64,000 nt of DNA from Rhizobium sp. 007. GTDB lineage: Bacteria; Pseudomonadota; Alphaproteobacteria; Rhizobiales; Rhizobiaceae. Position numbers and translations under genes: made by a program. This document shows positions 27,939 to 35,557 of this stretch, in pieces. The stretch covers positions 3,740,501 through 3,804,500 of the forward strand of contig NZ_CP064187.1 in NCBI RefSeq assembly GCF_015353075.1, written 5' to 3'. How positions within the stretch are numbered: the stretch's first letter is position 1; every line of letters begins with the position of its first letter. The notes beneath the pieces are model-generated. The model searched no databases, had not been told where the DNA came from, and saw only the letters and a program-made list of their open reading frames with translations.

Positions 27939-28802
27939 TTAGGCGTGAGCCGCCATATGGGGATCTGCGCTCACCAGCGCGCTGCGCAACTTTTCCATGG
28001 CGCGGCTTTCGATCTGGCGAACGCGTTCCTTCGAAATTCCGAGATCGGCGCCGAGTTCCTCGAGCGTCGCACCTTCTTCGGCAAGGCGGCGTGCCGCAAT
28101 GATCTTCATCTCGCGCTCATTGAGATGTTTCAGCGCCGATGTCAGCCAGATACGGCGACGTTCGCCATCAATCATGTTGGAAACCTGCTCATCCGGCAAC
28201 GGATCGTCGCTGACAAGGAAATCCATCTTCTCGGCGCTGTCGGCATCGCCGGAAACCGAAGGCGCCTGCAGCGAGGCGTCATTGCCGGAAAGGCGCGCAT
28301 CCATCGTCTGGACGTCGGCGAGGCTGACACCGAGGGCAGCCGCGATCTCCTGATGGATGGATTGAAGGGTGAGATGCGAGTCGCCTCTGGCAAGTTTGGC
28401 GCGCAGGCGACGCAGATTGAAGAAGAGAGCCTTCTGGGCGGAGCTCGTACCGCCGCGGACAATCGACCAGTTGCGCAGGATGTAATCCTGGATCGACGCG
28501 CGAATCCACCAGCTTGCGTAGGTAGAGAAGCGCACCTCGCGCTCCGGCTCAAAGCGGGCGGCCGCTTCCAGCAGGCCAACATAACCTTCCTGGACAAGAT
28601 CGCTCATCGGCAGACCGAAATTGCGAAACTTGCCCGCCATCGAAATGACGAGACGCATGTGAGCCATCGCGATCTGGTTGCGGGCACCGCGATCCTCATT
28701 GTCCTTCCAGCGAATAGCGAGATCATGTTCTTCTTCGCGAGCAAGATAGGGAGCCGCCATGGCGATTTTGATCATGCGCCGGTCTGCAGACATGTTCTTC
28801 AT
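27939..28802 (-). CDS. rpoH2: RNA polymerase sigma factor RpoH2 (sigma-32 family)
   Basis: A 287-aa sigma-70-family factor. Regions 2.3-2.4 (F-S-T-Y-A-S-W-W-I-R) and 4.2 (L-G-I-S-K-E-R-V-R-Q-I-E) are clear, and Q-K-A-L-F-F-N-L-R-R is the RpoH box that marks sigma-32. Rhizobia carry two RpoH proteins. The EcfG-type promoter upstream matches the known RpoE2 dependence of rpoH2 in Sinorhizobium, so I call this RpoH2. AGGAG lies 8 nt before the ATG. About 290 nt separate the promoter from the gene, and they contain a small ORF and a terminator-like hairpin, so read-through or a second promoter is needed. Confidence 0.85.
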   Translation of the reverse strand: MKNMSADRRMIKIAMAAPYLAREEEHDLAIRWKDNEDRGARNQIAMAHMRLVISMAGKFRNFGLPMSDLVQEGYVGLLEAAARFEPEREVRFSTYASWWIRASIQDYILRNWSIVRGGTSSAQKALFFNLRRLRAKLARGDSHLTLQSIHQEIAAALGVSLADVQTMDARLSGNDASLQAPSVSGDADSAEKMDFLVSDDPLPDEQVSNMIDGERRRIWLTSALKHLNEREMKIIAARRLAEEGATLEELGADLGISKERVRQIESRAMEKLRSALVSADPHMAAHA

Positions 28803-28901
28803 AATCGGTCTCCTAAAAATCAGGCCTCGTGCCCTTGAAAGAAAACAATCAGGTTACTCCCGGACCAAAGCTGCCCGGATCAATCCAGCGTGTGAATGCA
28901 T

Positions 28902-28936
28902 AAAGGCCCCGCTCCTGGATTTTTCAGGAGGAGGCC
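28902..28936 (-). terminator. Terminator-like hairpin upstream of rpoH2
   Basis: On the minus strand CTCCTG pairs with CAGGAG around a 7-nt loop, extended by GGCC/GGCC across a small internal loop, then TTTAT. It begins directly after the stop codon of the 24-codon ORF. The short T run suggests partial read-through to rpoH2. Confidence 0.6.
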
Positions 28937-29011
28937 CTATCTCTTTGTCATATGCAGGTAAGGTTGGACCCGTTTCTTCAAGTTGCCGGCCTGGCAAATT
29001 GTGGAAGGCAT
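28937..29011 (-). CDS. Candidate 24-aa stress peptide ORF
   Basis: ATG at 29011, 24 codons, TAG at 28939-28937. A good ribosome-binding site (GAGGAG, 6 nt before the ATG) directly follows a 10-bp hairpin. The peptide is basic (K-K-R centre, K-R end), with one Cys and no hydrophobic segment. It sits between a consensus EcfG promoter and a terminator-like hairpin with no spare sequence, which looks like a dedicated small transcription unit. I do not recognise the peptide. The alternative is that the transcript acts only as the rpoH2 leader or as a small RNA. Confidence 0.45.
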   Translation of the reverse strand: MPSTICQAGNLKKRVQPYLHMTKR

Positions 29012-29023
29012 GATCCGCTCCTC

Positions 29024-29055
29024 ATCGAACGTTGACAGGAATGCGAACGTTCGAT
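29024..29055 (-). repeat. Perfect 10-bp inverted repeat abutting a ribosome-binding site
   Basis: ATCGAACGTT (29024-29033) and AACGTTCGAT (29046-29055) flank a 12-nt spacer. In the minus-strand transcript this would fold into a stem whose base touches the GAGGAG Shine-Dalgarno of the 24-codon ORF. It could be a translational control hairpin or a dyad operator. Confidence 0.7.
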
Positions 29056-29096
29056 CAGGCAGATATTTCCCGATGCAATCCGCACGTACAGTGTCT

Positions 29097-29122
29097 AAAC
29101 GCGGCTGGCCGGAAAAAGTTCC
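29097..29122 (-). promoter_or_regulatory. EcfG (RpoE2)-type promoter reading toward rpoH2
   Basis: GGAAC (29122-29118), exactly 16 nt, then CGTTT (29101-29097): a full match to the alphaproteobacterial general-stress consensus GGAAC-N16/17-CGTT. It starts 2 nt after the carD terminator and points to the 24-codon ORF and rpoH2. Confidence 0.85.
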
Positions 29123-29123
29123 A

Positions 29124-29156
29124 CAAAAAAACCCGGCTCGCAGGCCGGGCTTTTTG
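29124..29156 (-). terminator. Terminator of carD
   Basis: On the minus strand GCCCGGC and GCCGGGT pair (about 29131-29150) around a 6-nt loop, followed by a run of T. It lies 21 nt after the carD stop codon. The plus strand also has a T run, so it could work in both directions. Confidence 0.9.
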
Positions 29157-29176
29157 TTAAGGAAAACAATGCAGTA

Positions 29177-29749
29177 TTAAGCGGCTTCGTCCTGCGAATC
29201 GTCTTCTTCGATTGCCTTGCCGCGCTTCGGACCCTTGTTGAGATTCATCTCGACGAGACGGACGGCTTCGGTTTCCGACATCTTGTTCACTGCGGCGATT
29301 TCGCGCGCCATGCGATCGAGCGCCGCTTCATAGAGCTGACGCTCGGAATAGGATTGCTCGGGCTGATTTTCCGCGCGATAGAGGTCGCGAACGACCTCTG
29401 CGATGGAAATCAGGTCACCGGAGTTGATCTTGGCATCATACTCCTGCGCACGGCGGGACCACATGGTACGCTTGACACGTGCCTTACCCTGCACGACCTT
29501 CAGGGCGCGCTCGACGAAATCGGTTTCCGAGAGCTTGCGCATGCCGATGCTCATTGCCTTGGCAACCGGAACTTTCAAGCGCATCTTGTCCTTCTCGAAA
29601 TCGATAACGAAAAGCTCGAGCTTCATGCCGGCGACTTCTTGCTCTTCGATAGCAGTGATGTTACCGACGCCGTGAGCGGGGTATACGATCGATTCACCGG
29701 TCTTGAAGCCATGGCGTGCTGCTGAAGGTTTTTTCTGCTGGGTCGTCAT
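29177..29749 (-). CDS. CarD/CdnL-family transcription regulator
   Basis: A 190-aa protein with an N-terminal CarD/RID domain (about residues 15-75, containing V-Y-P-A-H-G-V-G) that binds the RNA polymerase beta subunit. A helical C-terminal domain (80-160) with W-S-R-R-A-Q-E-Y contains the tryptophan that props open the promoter -10 region. A charged acidic tail follows. These proteins stabilise open complexes, notably at rRNA and growth-related promoters. The ATG at 29749 is taken as start; GGGAG is 12 nt upstream, a rather long spacing, and a TTG at 29758 is the alternative. Confidence 0.92.
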   Translation of the reverse strand: MTTQQKKPSAARHGFKTGESIVYPAHGVGNITAIEEQEVAGMKLELFVIDFEKDKMRLKVPVAKAMSIGMRKLSETDFVERALKVVQGKARVKRTMWSRRAQEYDAKINSGDLISIAEVVRDLYRAENQPEQSYSERQLYEAALDRMAREIAAVNKMSETEAVRLVEMNLNKGPKRGKAIEEDDSQDEAA

Positions 29750-30148
29750 ACTAATCAAAAACTCCCTGTTACGCGTCCGGCAGCGGCCGGAGCCGGGTCA
29801 GTCAGGCCCGGATGAGACGGATCAGCTCCGTCGGGTGACTTCACTCTGGTCCCACCAGACAGAAGCAAAAGATCTCCTTGCGCGCGATCAATGATCGAAC
29901 AGCTCAAGGCGTTGATATCTCACGGGGAACCGCGTACGGATTTCTTTTGCTTTCGTGATGGTTTTGGGCACGCTTCGTGCCTCAAATGGATCAGTGTGGC
30001 AAACCTATCATAAAAATATGAGGAAATCAATAATTTGCTTAACGTGAGTCATGTGGGCAACACATGGCACCCATATGAGCAGAGCATCTTATAAACGTTT
30101 ACGCCCGCCTTCGGCTCCGATTTCGAGGCTACGCCGGCAAAATGATCA
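29750..30148. other. 399-nt intergenic region between fdxA and carD
   Basis: I found no coding sequence here. Near carD it contains short inverted repeats (GACGGA/TCCGTC at 29817-29833; CCGG pairs nearby) suggesting a structured leader. GGCACG/CGTGCC (29967-29981) is a small palindrome. The stretch 30001-30050 is AT-rich and includes TATGAT on the minus strand, a possible -10 element for carD without a convincing -35. Confidence 0.4.
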
Positions 30149-30487
30149 TCAATCGCCGGCACCGGGTTTTTCGCTGAAGTACTTCTCGAACTTGCCGGCC
30201 TCTCCGTCCATTTCCTTGGCTTCCGCCATCGGTTCTTTCTTGACGGTGATGTTGGGCCAGCTGCTGGCGTATTCAGCATTGATCTTGAGCCACTTGTCGA
30301 GCCCAGGCTCGGTATCCGGCTTGATGGCCTCGGCGGGACATTCCGGTTCGCAGACACCGCAGTCGATGCACTCATCCGGGTGGATGACGAGGAAATTTTC
30401 GCCCTCATAGAAGCAGTCGACAGGGCAGACTTCCACGCAGTCGGTATATTTGCAGCGAATGCAATTGTCGGTCACGACATAGGTCAT
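30149..30487 (-). CDS. fdxA: 7Fe-8S ferredoxin FdxA
   Basis: A 112-aa ferredoxin. [14 protein letters not shown] and [12 protein letters not shown] provide the ligands for one [3Fe-4S] and one [4Fe-4S] cluster, and the long C-terminal extension is typical of FdxA. It is a cytoplasmic low-potential electron carrier. The ATG at 30487 has GGAG 6 nt upstream; the longer frame to 30613 is not ferredoxin-like. It appears monocistronic. Confidence 0.93.
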   Translation of the reverse strand: MTYVVTDNCIRCKYTDCVEVCPVDCFYEGENFLVIHPDECIDCGVCEPECPAEAIKPDTEPGLDKWLKINAEYASSWPNITVKKEPMAEAKEMDGEAGKFEKYFSEKPGAGD

Positions 30488-30681
30488 GAAGAACTCCAGG
30501 ATTTTCACGCAAGCGGGGCCGGGCAACCTGGAACGTCGCGCCTTTCCCCTGGCCGGAGGACAGCGTGGACAGGCTTGGGAGGCAAGCACACTGTCCGGCA
30601 AGTTGACTGTCACGTATCGGCTTTGCGGTCGAATTTCAAGAATAAACGATCTGTCGATCAGGGCCTGATGGACAGAGTTTT

Positions 30682-31086
30682 CTAATCCTCGTCCGACATC
30701 AGCCTGTCGACTGCGCGCCGCTCCTTTTTCGTCGGCCGGCCGGCGCCCGTCGAACGGATGGCCTGCTCGTAGGGCGTGAGACGTTTTGTCTCACCCTGGG
30801 GCGGCGTCAGATCATCGTAAAGCAGTTTTGCCTCTTCGAAGGGCCTACGCCTCTCGCCTGATGCCTTCACGATCAGAACCACATCCCGGCGATCCAGCTT
30901 AAGCTCGACACGGTCACCCGCCTTCACGGTCTGGCTGGGTTGTTGGACGCGCTCGCCATTGATGCGAACGTGGCCTGACTGGATGTGGCCTTGCGCCAGA
31001 GAGCGAGATTTCACCATGCGCGTGAAAAACAGCCACTTGTCGATGCGCTGACGCGAACCGCTTCCTGGCTGTGTCTCCCCGCTCAT
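30682..31086 (-). CDS. S4-domain RNA-binding protein (Hsp15-like)
   Basis: A 134-aa basic protein whose first 60 residues form an S4 RNA-binding domain ([10 protein letters not shown], then G-H-V-R-I-N-G). The tail is lysine- and arginine-rich. It resembles heat-shock protein 15, which rescues stalled 50S subunits carrying nascent chains. It begins 3 nt after the Suv3-like helicase gene on the same strand, so the two are almost certainly co-transcribed and may share an RNA-related role. Confidence 0.85.
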   Translation of the reverse strand: MSGETQPGSGSRQRIDKWLFFTRMVKSRSLAQGHIQSGHVRINGERVQQPSQTVKAGDRVELKLDRRDVVLIVKASGERRRPFEEAKLLYDDLTPPQGETKRLTPYEQAIRSTGAGRPTKKERRAVDRLMSDED

Positions 31087-31089
31087 CGG

Positions 31090-34000
31090 CTACTTCTTCA
31101 TTTGCTCCTTCAAGGCAGCGAGCTTTGCGAAAGGAGAATCCGGATCGATCGGCTTTTCCTTGCGCGGCGCCTTTGCCTCGAAGCGCAACGGCTGCGAGCC
31201 GTTGCGATTGTTGTTGCGGTCGTTGCGATCCTTGCGGTCGCCGCGATCCTGACGATCGCCCCGCTGCTCGTTGCGATCGCCCCGAGCCTGGTGCGGCTTG
31301 CCGCCGTCGCGGCGTTTGCCGTCCCGGCCTTCGCCACGATTGCCCTCTGCGCCTTCACCCCCGCCGTGGCGGCGGTTGCCCTGCTGCTGACGGTCACCAC
31401 CGCGGCGTTCCCCCGGACCGCGTGCTTGGCGATGATTGTCGTTGCGTCCGCCAAGACGCCACAAAAGGACAGGTTTCGGTTCGACAGGTTCAGCGGCTTC
31501 CGCAGATTCAGTCGCGGATGCTTCGCTCGCCGCGGGCTCGACAGCAGGTTTTTCTTCTGCAGCCGGCGCCACGGAAGCAGCTTCTTCCGATGTGCTGTCG
31601 GCATCGTCATGATCGGCTTTCTCGGCGGCCTCTTCCCCAGAGGTTTCGGCTGCCGGGGCAGCGGAAGCATCGTGGCCAGCAAGATGAGCTGCCGCATCCT
31701 CGGCCGTCACGGCATCGGCGCGATAGCCGAGGCCCTTGAGGATCTCTTCCATGTCCTCCAGCGTCGCGCCGAGGATCGAAAGCATCGCAGTGGTGGTCGT
31801 GAAGCGGCGGCCATCATAAGCGCCTTCCGGCCGGTTCGCCTGACCCGGCTTCCACTGCAGCAACGGGCGGATGATATCTGCAAGCCGCTCGAGAATATCG
31901 ATGCGAACGGCACGCTTGCCGAGAAAACGGAAGCCGGCGAGCTTATAGAACGTGCGCTCGAAGCCCGGATCGGTCACGACGGACGTGCGGCCGGCAGCCA
32001 GCACCGGAATGAGGTCGCCATAGCCCGGTTTTTCGAGGCCGTCATTTTTCAAGGCCCAGAGCAGCGTGATGAGTTCAGCCGGAGCCGGCTTCAAAAGCGC
32101 AGGGACGAAAATGTGGTAGGCGCCGAAGCGAACACCATAACGGCGCATGGAGGCGCGCGCGTCCTGATCCAGCGACTTCACCTCTTCCGTCACATCGCGG
32201 CGGAAGAGCACGCCGAGATTTTCGACGAGCTGGAAGGCGAGGCCCTTGGCAAGGCCCTGTAGGTCTTCAGCACGCGAAAGATCATCGAGCGGCTTCAAAA
32301 CCGTGCTGATATGGTGATTGACGAAGCGTTCGACGCGGGCTGCAACGTGCTCGCGCGCGTTGCCCGTCAGCTGTTCGTCGGCAAGCAGGATGACGCGAGG
32401 ACGCATGACGTGCTCGCTGCCCGCAAGGCGCGCAACCGGATCGCCGATCCACCGGATGAGGCCGTCGGCGCTGATCGCCAGATCGCTGTTGCCCGCAGCA
32501 TGGAGGCGCGCGGCGCGTGCCTCGAATTCCAGGGCAAGCGCCTTTTGCGATGCCGTTTGGATCGCCTTGGCGTCCGATCCGTCCGCACCCGAAATTGGGG
32601 TAAACCGGAACCCGGACAACTGCCCCACATGATGTCCTTCAACAAAGACATCGCCATTCACACTGATTTCAGCTTCCAGCATCGCATTCTCTCTCAGGCG
32701 CTTCATGAGCACAGATGTCCTGCGATCAACAAAGCGTTTCGTCAACCTTTCATGTAACGCATCGGACAATCGATCCTCGATTTCCCGCGTCTTTTCCTGC
32801 CAGTGTGTCGGATCGGCAAGCCATCCGGGCCGATTCGACACATAAGTCCATGTTCTTATCTGCGCGATTCGCGCCGAAAGCGTGTCAATTTCGCCATCCG
32901 TGCGATCGGCTCTCTGCACCTGCTCCGCGAGAAACTGCTCGTTCACCGTGCCATAGCGTACAAGATCGGAAAAGAGCGTCGAGATCAGGTCAGCGTGCTG
33001 TGCAGGGGTGATACGCCGATAATCAGGCAGTGCGCAAGTTTCCCAAAGCTTCTCCACGCGCTGCGGATTTGTAGCCAGATCTATGATTTCGGGATAGCGC
33101 GTCAGATGCTCAAGCGCTTGCTGGTCGACGGCGGGCAAAGCCCGCGTCAAACCTTCAGCGCTCGGCGGACGTTCAAGACTCGCCCGCAATGATTGTATCG
33201 ACGAGAAATCAAGCTCTTTCGTGCGCCACTGCAAGACCCTGACATTGTCGAACTCGTGCGCTTCTATCCGCTGCGCCAATTCCTCATCGAACGGCTGCAC
33301 TTGGCCTGTTACCCCGAATGTACCGTCACGCACGTGGCGGCCGGCACGTCCGGCAACCTGGCCGAGTTCGGCAGGATTGAGATTGCGGAACTGATAGCCG
33401 TCGAACTTGCGGTCCTGCGCGAACGCCACGTGATCGACATCGAGATTGAGGCCCATGCCGATCGCATCGGTCGCGACGAGATATTCAACATCGCCGGCCT
33501 GATAAAGCGCAACTTGAGAATTTCGGGTGCGGGGACTGAGGGCACCGAGAACAACCGCAGCACCCCCTCGCTGGCGGCGGATCAATTCGGCAATAGCGTA
33601 GACCTCATCTGCCGAAAAGGCGACGATCACCGAGCGCTGAGGAAGACGGGTGATCTTCTTTTGACCCGCGTAGAAGAGGTGCGAAAGCCGCGGCCTCTCA
33701 ACGACCGTGATGCCCGGCAGGAGCTGCTGCAGGATCGGCCGCATCGTGTCGGCGCCTAGAAGCAGCGTTTCGTCGCGGCCCCGCAAATGGAAAATACGGT
33801 CGGTGAAGATGTGGCCGCGCTCAAGGTCGCCTGCAAGCTGGACCTCATCGATCGCGACAAAGGCGGCCTTGGTTTCGCGCGGCATGGCTTCGACCGTGCA
33901 AACCGAAAAGCGCGCAGTCGGCGGCGAGATCTTCTCCTCGCCGGTCACGAGGGCGACATTCTGCACGCCCACCTTTTCGACGACACGCGTATAGACTTCA

Positions 34001-34152
34001 CGTGCCAGCAAACGCAGCGGCAGGCCGATCACGCCGGTGCCGTGGGCTACCATGCGCTCGATGGCGTAATGGGTCTTGCCCGTATTGGTGGGGCCGAGCA
34101 CCGCGGTCACGCCGCGCCCGCTCAGTATCATGGGCTGCGATGTCAGTGTCAT
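31090..34152 (-). CDS. Suv3-like DExH RNA helicase with long disordered basic tail
   Basis: A 1020-aa superfamily 2 helicase. Walker A G-P-T-N-T-G-K-T (about 20-27), D-E-V-Q in motif II and G-Q-V-A-G-R-A-G-R in motif VI match the Suv3 family, the mitochondrial degradosome helicase whose bacterial relatives occur in alphaproteobacteria. Helicase and Suv3 C-terminal domains occupy about 1-790. Then comes an alanine/glutamate-rich acidic linker (about 800-900) and a tail of about 100 residues rich in R-G-D, R-N-D and N-R-N repeats ending in K-K. The tail is probably disordered and RNA-binding. It may unwind structured RNA for decay (inference). Confidence 0.9.
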   Translation of the reverse strand: MTLTSQPMILSGRGVTAVLGPTNTGKTHYAIERMVAHGTGVIGLPLRLLAREVYTRVVEKVGVQNVALVTGEEKISPPTARFSVCTVEAMPRETKAAFVAIDEVQLAGDLERGHIFTDRIFHLRGRDETLLLGADTMRPILQQLLPGITVVERPRLSHLFYAGQKKITRLPQRSVIVAFSADEVYAIAELIRRQRGGAAVVLGALSPRTRNSQVALYQAGDVEYLVATDAIGMGLNLDVDHVAFAQDRKFDGYQFRNLNPAELGQVAGRAGRHVRDGTFGVTGQVQPFDEELAQRIEAHEFDNVRVLQWRTKELDFSSIQSLRASLERPPSAEGLTRALPAVDQQALEHLTRYPEIIDLATNPQRVEKLWETCALPDYRRITPAQHADLISTLFSDLVRYGTVNEQFLAEQVQRADRTDGEIDTLSARIAQIRTWTYVSNRPGWLADPTHWQEKTREIEDRLSDALHERLTKRFVDRRTSVLMKRLRENAMLEAEISVNGDVFVEGHHVGQLSGFRFTPISGADGSDAKAIQTASQKALALEFEARAARLHAAGNSDLAISADGLIRWIGDPVARLAGSEHVMRPRVILLADEQLTGNAREHVAARVERFVNHHISTVLKPLDDLSRAEDLQGLAKGLAFQLVENLGVLFRRDVTEEVKSLDQDARASMRRYGVRFGAYHIFVPALLKPAPAELITLLWALKNDGLEKPGYGDLIPVLAAGRTSVVTDPGFERTFYKLAGFRFLGKRAVRIDILERLADIIRPLLQWKPGQANRPEGAYDGRRFTTTTAMLSILGATLEDMEEILKGLGYRADAVTAEDAAAHLAGHDASAAPAAETSGEEAAEKADHDDADSTSEEAASVAPAAEEKPAVEPAASEASATESAEAAEPVEPKPVLLWRLGGRNDNHRQARGPGERRGGDRQQQGNRRHGGGEGAEGNRGEGRDGKRRDGGKPHQARGDRNEQRGDRQDRGDRKDRNDRNNNRNGSQPLRFEAKAPRKEKPIDPDSPFAKLAALKEQMKK

Positions 34153-34274
34153 TGTCCATGCAAGTGAGGCGGGGGAGCCTCGGGGTCAAGTGCGCTCCGT
34201 TCCCGAAGCAGACAACACATGGACAGCCGGCCGGCTAAACGCAAGAGCCGTCCTCTAAAATCAGCTGCAAACTT

Positions 34275-34666
34275 GATTCAGGAAATGCCGCTAAGTGACT
34301 GTTTTAAGATTCGGAACAGCGCGAGAACGAATCAGCGACGAATCGGTGACTCGCGGTGATTCAGCTTTTGTTCACGGCTAAGTATTGGTTTTGAATCGGT
34401 TTTTCCTACTAGATGCTGAATCGGCATCAGGCGCTGGATAGCTCGAAATGCTGCTCGCGTTAACGTTCTTGCCGAGAGCGAACATGGACGAGAAACAGCT
34501 GGGAAAACTGCCCGGAATTGATGCTGCGGCCCGAAGCCGGAACGATCGGCGGCGAACCGCAAAGGCAACGTTGCCTCCGGTTTCGGAAGCCGGATTCATA
34601 TCGACTAACGCTTCACGCGATCGCATTAACATTTCGATCAAATCCGGAACGAATCGCTGACGAATC
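34275..34666. other. Cluster of 11 GANTC (CcrM) sites in a 785-nt gene-free region
   Basis: GANTC occurs at 34275, 34308, 34329, 34340, 34348, 34358, 34393, 34418, 34593, 34651 and 34662. That is 11 in 392 nt where about 1.5 are expected for random sequence, with 8 in the first 148 nt and spacings of 8-11 nt in the tightest group. CcrM methylates GANTC in a cell-cycle-dependent way in alphaproteobacteria. The gap 34153-34937 has no gene, and an AT-rich patch (about 34700-34738) follows the cluster. I saw no DnaA box. Confidence 0.7.
34325..34387 (+). repeat. Diverged repeat, copy A
   Basis: A 63-nt segment beginning GAACGAATC and ending TATTG, about two-thirds identical by eye to 34647-34709. 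Conserved blocks are GAACGAATC, GACGAATC, the TCGCG core and GTTCAC. It contains four GANTC sites. Confidence 0.55.
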
Positions 34667-34709
34667 AGCGACATCGCGATTTTCCCGGTTCGTTCACCGC
34701 AACATATTG
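34647..34709 (+). repeat. Diverged repeat, copy B
   Basis: Second copy of the 63-nt segment, 322 nt after copy A. It includes TCGCTGA-CGAA-TCAGCGA, a perfect 7-bp inverted repeat whose arms carry GANTC sites. Confidence 0.55.
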
Positions 34710-34870
34710 TATTAAAATGGAATTTTAACCATAAAACCACTCCGAAGCGTTGGTCGCTCGGCACTGCCATCGGCGGTCCTTTTAACGATCGTCGCTTCTC
34801 TTGATCACCGTTCTTGATCCTCGTCCTAAGCAGAAAACCGCCGCCGCTTGCATATTGCGGAGCTTAGCCG

Positions 34871-34896
34871 GGAACAAAAATCGCGGATGCGTGTTT
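34871..34896 (+). promoter_or_regulatory. EcfG (RpoE2)-type promoter before the DUF3309 gene
   Basis: GGAAC (34871-34875), 16 nt, then TGTTT (34892-34896), one base off the CGTT consensus. The predicted start is near 34905, about 33 nt before the ATG of the small gene. Confidence 0.7.
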
Positions 34897-34937
34897 ATTG
34901 TCCATTCGGACTCACGATGAGTTGAAGGAATCGCAAC

Positions 34938-35093
34938 ATGCTCGGAACGATACTTCTCATTATCCTTATTCTGCTTTTGATTGGTGCTCTCCCGAATTGG
35001 GGATACAGCCGTGGTTGGGGCTATGGACCTTCCGGGGGTTTGGGGCTAGTCCTCATCATCATAATTATCCTTGTCTTAATGGGCCGGATTTAA
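34938..35093 (+). CDS. DUF3309 small membrane protein
   Basis: A 51-aa protein. Residues 2-17 are an unbroken hydrophobic segment, then L-P-N-W-G-Y-S-R-G-W-G-Y-G-P-S-G-G-L-G, then a second hydrophobic segment to the end. This two-helix hairpin with a glycine/aromatic turn is the DUF3309 pattern; its function is unknown. AAGGAA lies 9 nt before the ATG. An EcfG-type promoter directly upstream indicates general-stress control, and the next gene is also a small envelope protein. Confidence 0.8.
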   Translation: MLGTILLIILILLLIGALPNWGYSRGWGYGPSGGLGLVLIIIIILVLMGRI

Positions 35094-35119
35094 CGGCTAG
35101 GTAAATGGGAGTGAAAGTC

Positions 35120-35386
35120 ATGATGAAAAAAATTGCGATTGTAGCCGCCCTTGTGGGCGCCCTTGCATCCTGCACGCCGACGGAAAGAGGGACGGCCATT
35201 GGCGCTGGTACCGGCGCAATCATTGGCGGTGCTGTCACCGACAGCTGGGGTGGCGCTGCAGTCGGTGCAGTTGCTGGCGGCCTTACTGGTGCTCTTATCG
35301 GCCAGTCCGTGGAACGCCGCGGCTACTGCGTCTATCGCGACCGCTACGGCCGCCGCTACGAAGCACGCTGCCCGCGCCGTTATTAA
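35120..35386 (+). CDS. Small glycine-zipper lipoprotein
   Basis: An 88-aa protein with a lipoprotein signal ending L-A-S-C (about residue 18) and a central glycine-zipper segment (G-A-G-T-G-A-I-I-G-G, G-A-V-A-G-G-L-T-G-A-L-I-G). The C-terminus is basic and tyrosine/arginine-rich. Such proteins sit in the outer membrane or periplasm, and some respond to stress. The ATG at 35120 has GGGAGTGA 5 nt upstream. It lies 26 nt after the DUF3309 gene, so the two may share the EcfG promoter. Confidence 0.82.
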   Translation: MMKKIAIVAALVGALASCTPTERGTAIGAGTGAIIGGAVTDSWGGAAVGAVAGGLTGALIGQSVERRGYCVYRDRYGRRYEARCPRRY

Positions 35387-35410
35387 GTATTGCCGTTGAA
35401 ATGAATGCAA

Positions 35411-35435
35411 ACGGGCGCCTCGGCGCCCGTTTTTT
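35411..35435 (+). terminator. Terminator of the glycine-zipper gene
   Basis: ACGGGCG/CGCCCGT stem around CCTCGG, followed by six T, 24 nt after the stop codon. Confidence 0.92.
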
Positions 35436-35557
35436 GTTGCGTGTCAACAGCATGTTGACGATCGGTCGCGAAAGTCAAATCTACTCTACCACAGGGATGA
35501 CGCGCATATTCCTTCCATAACACGGCAACGATTGCCGCTTAGGCAAGGAATGCTTTC

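Noticed and set aside
29024..29055. Alphaproteobacterial LexA box (GAAC-N7-GAAC)
   Set aside because: The two GAAC elements are separated by 14 nt, not 7.
29934..29965. Second EcfG promoter candidate (GGAAC near fdxA/carD)
   Set aside because: No CGTT-like element at 16-17 nt spacing. GGAAC on the minus strand near 45346 fails the same test.
34448..34660. 70-codon open frame within the GANTC region
   Set aside because: Composition and lack of a start signal suggest noise; it spans the repeat-containing region.
34275..34740. Replication origin in the GANTC cluster with its adjacent AT-rich patch
   Set aside because: No DnaA boxes and no origin-linked genes (hemE, dnaA, parAB, repABC) are nearby, so an origin call is not supported.
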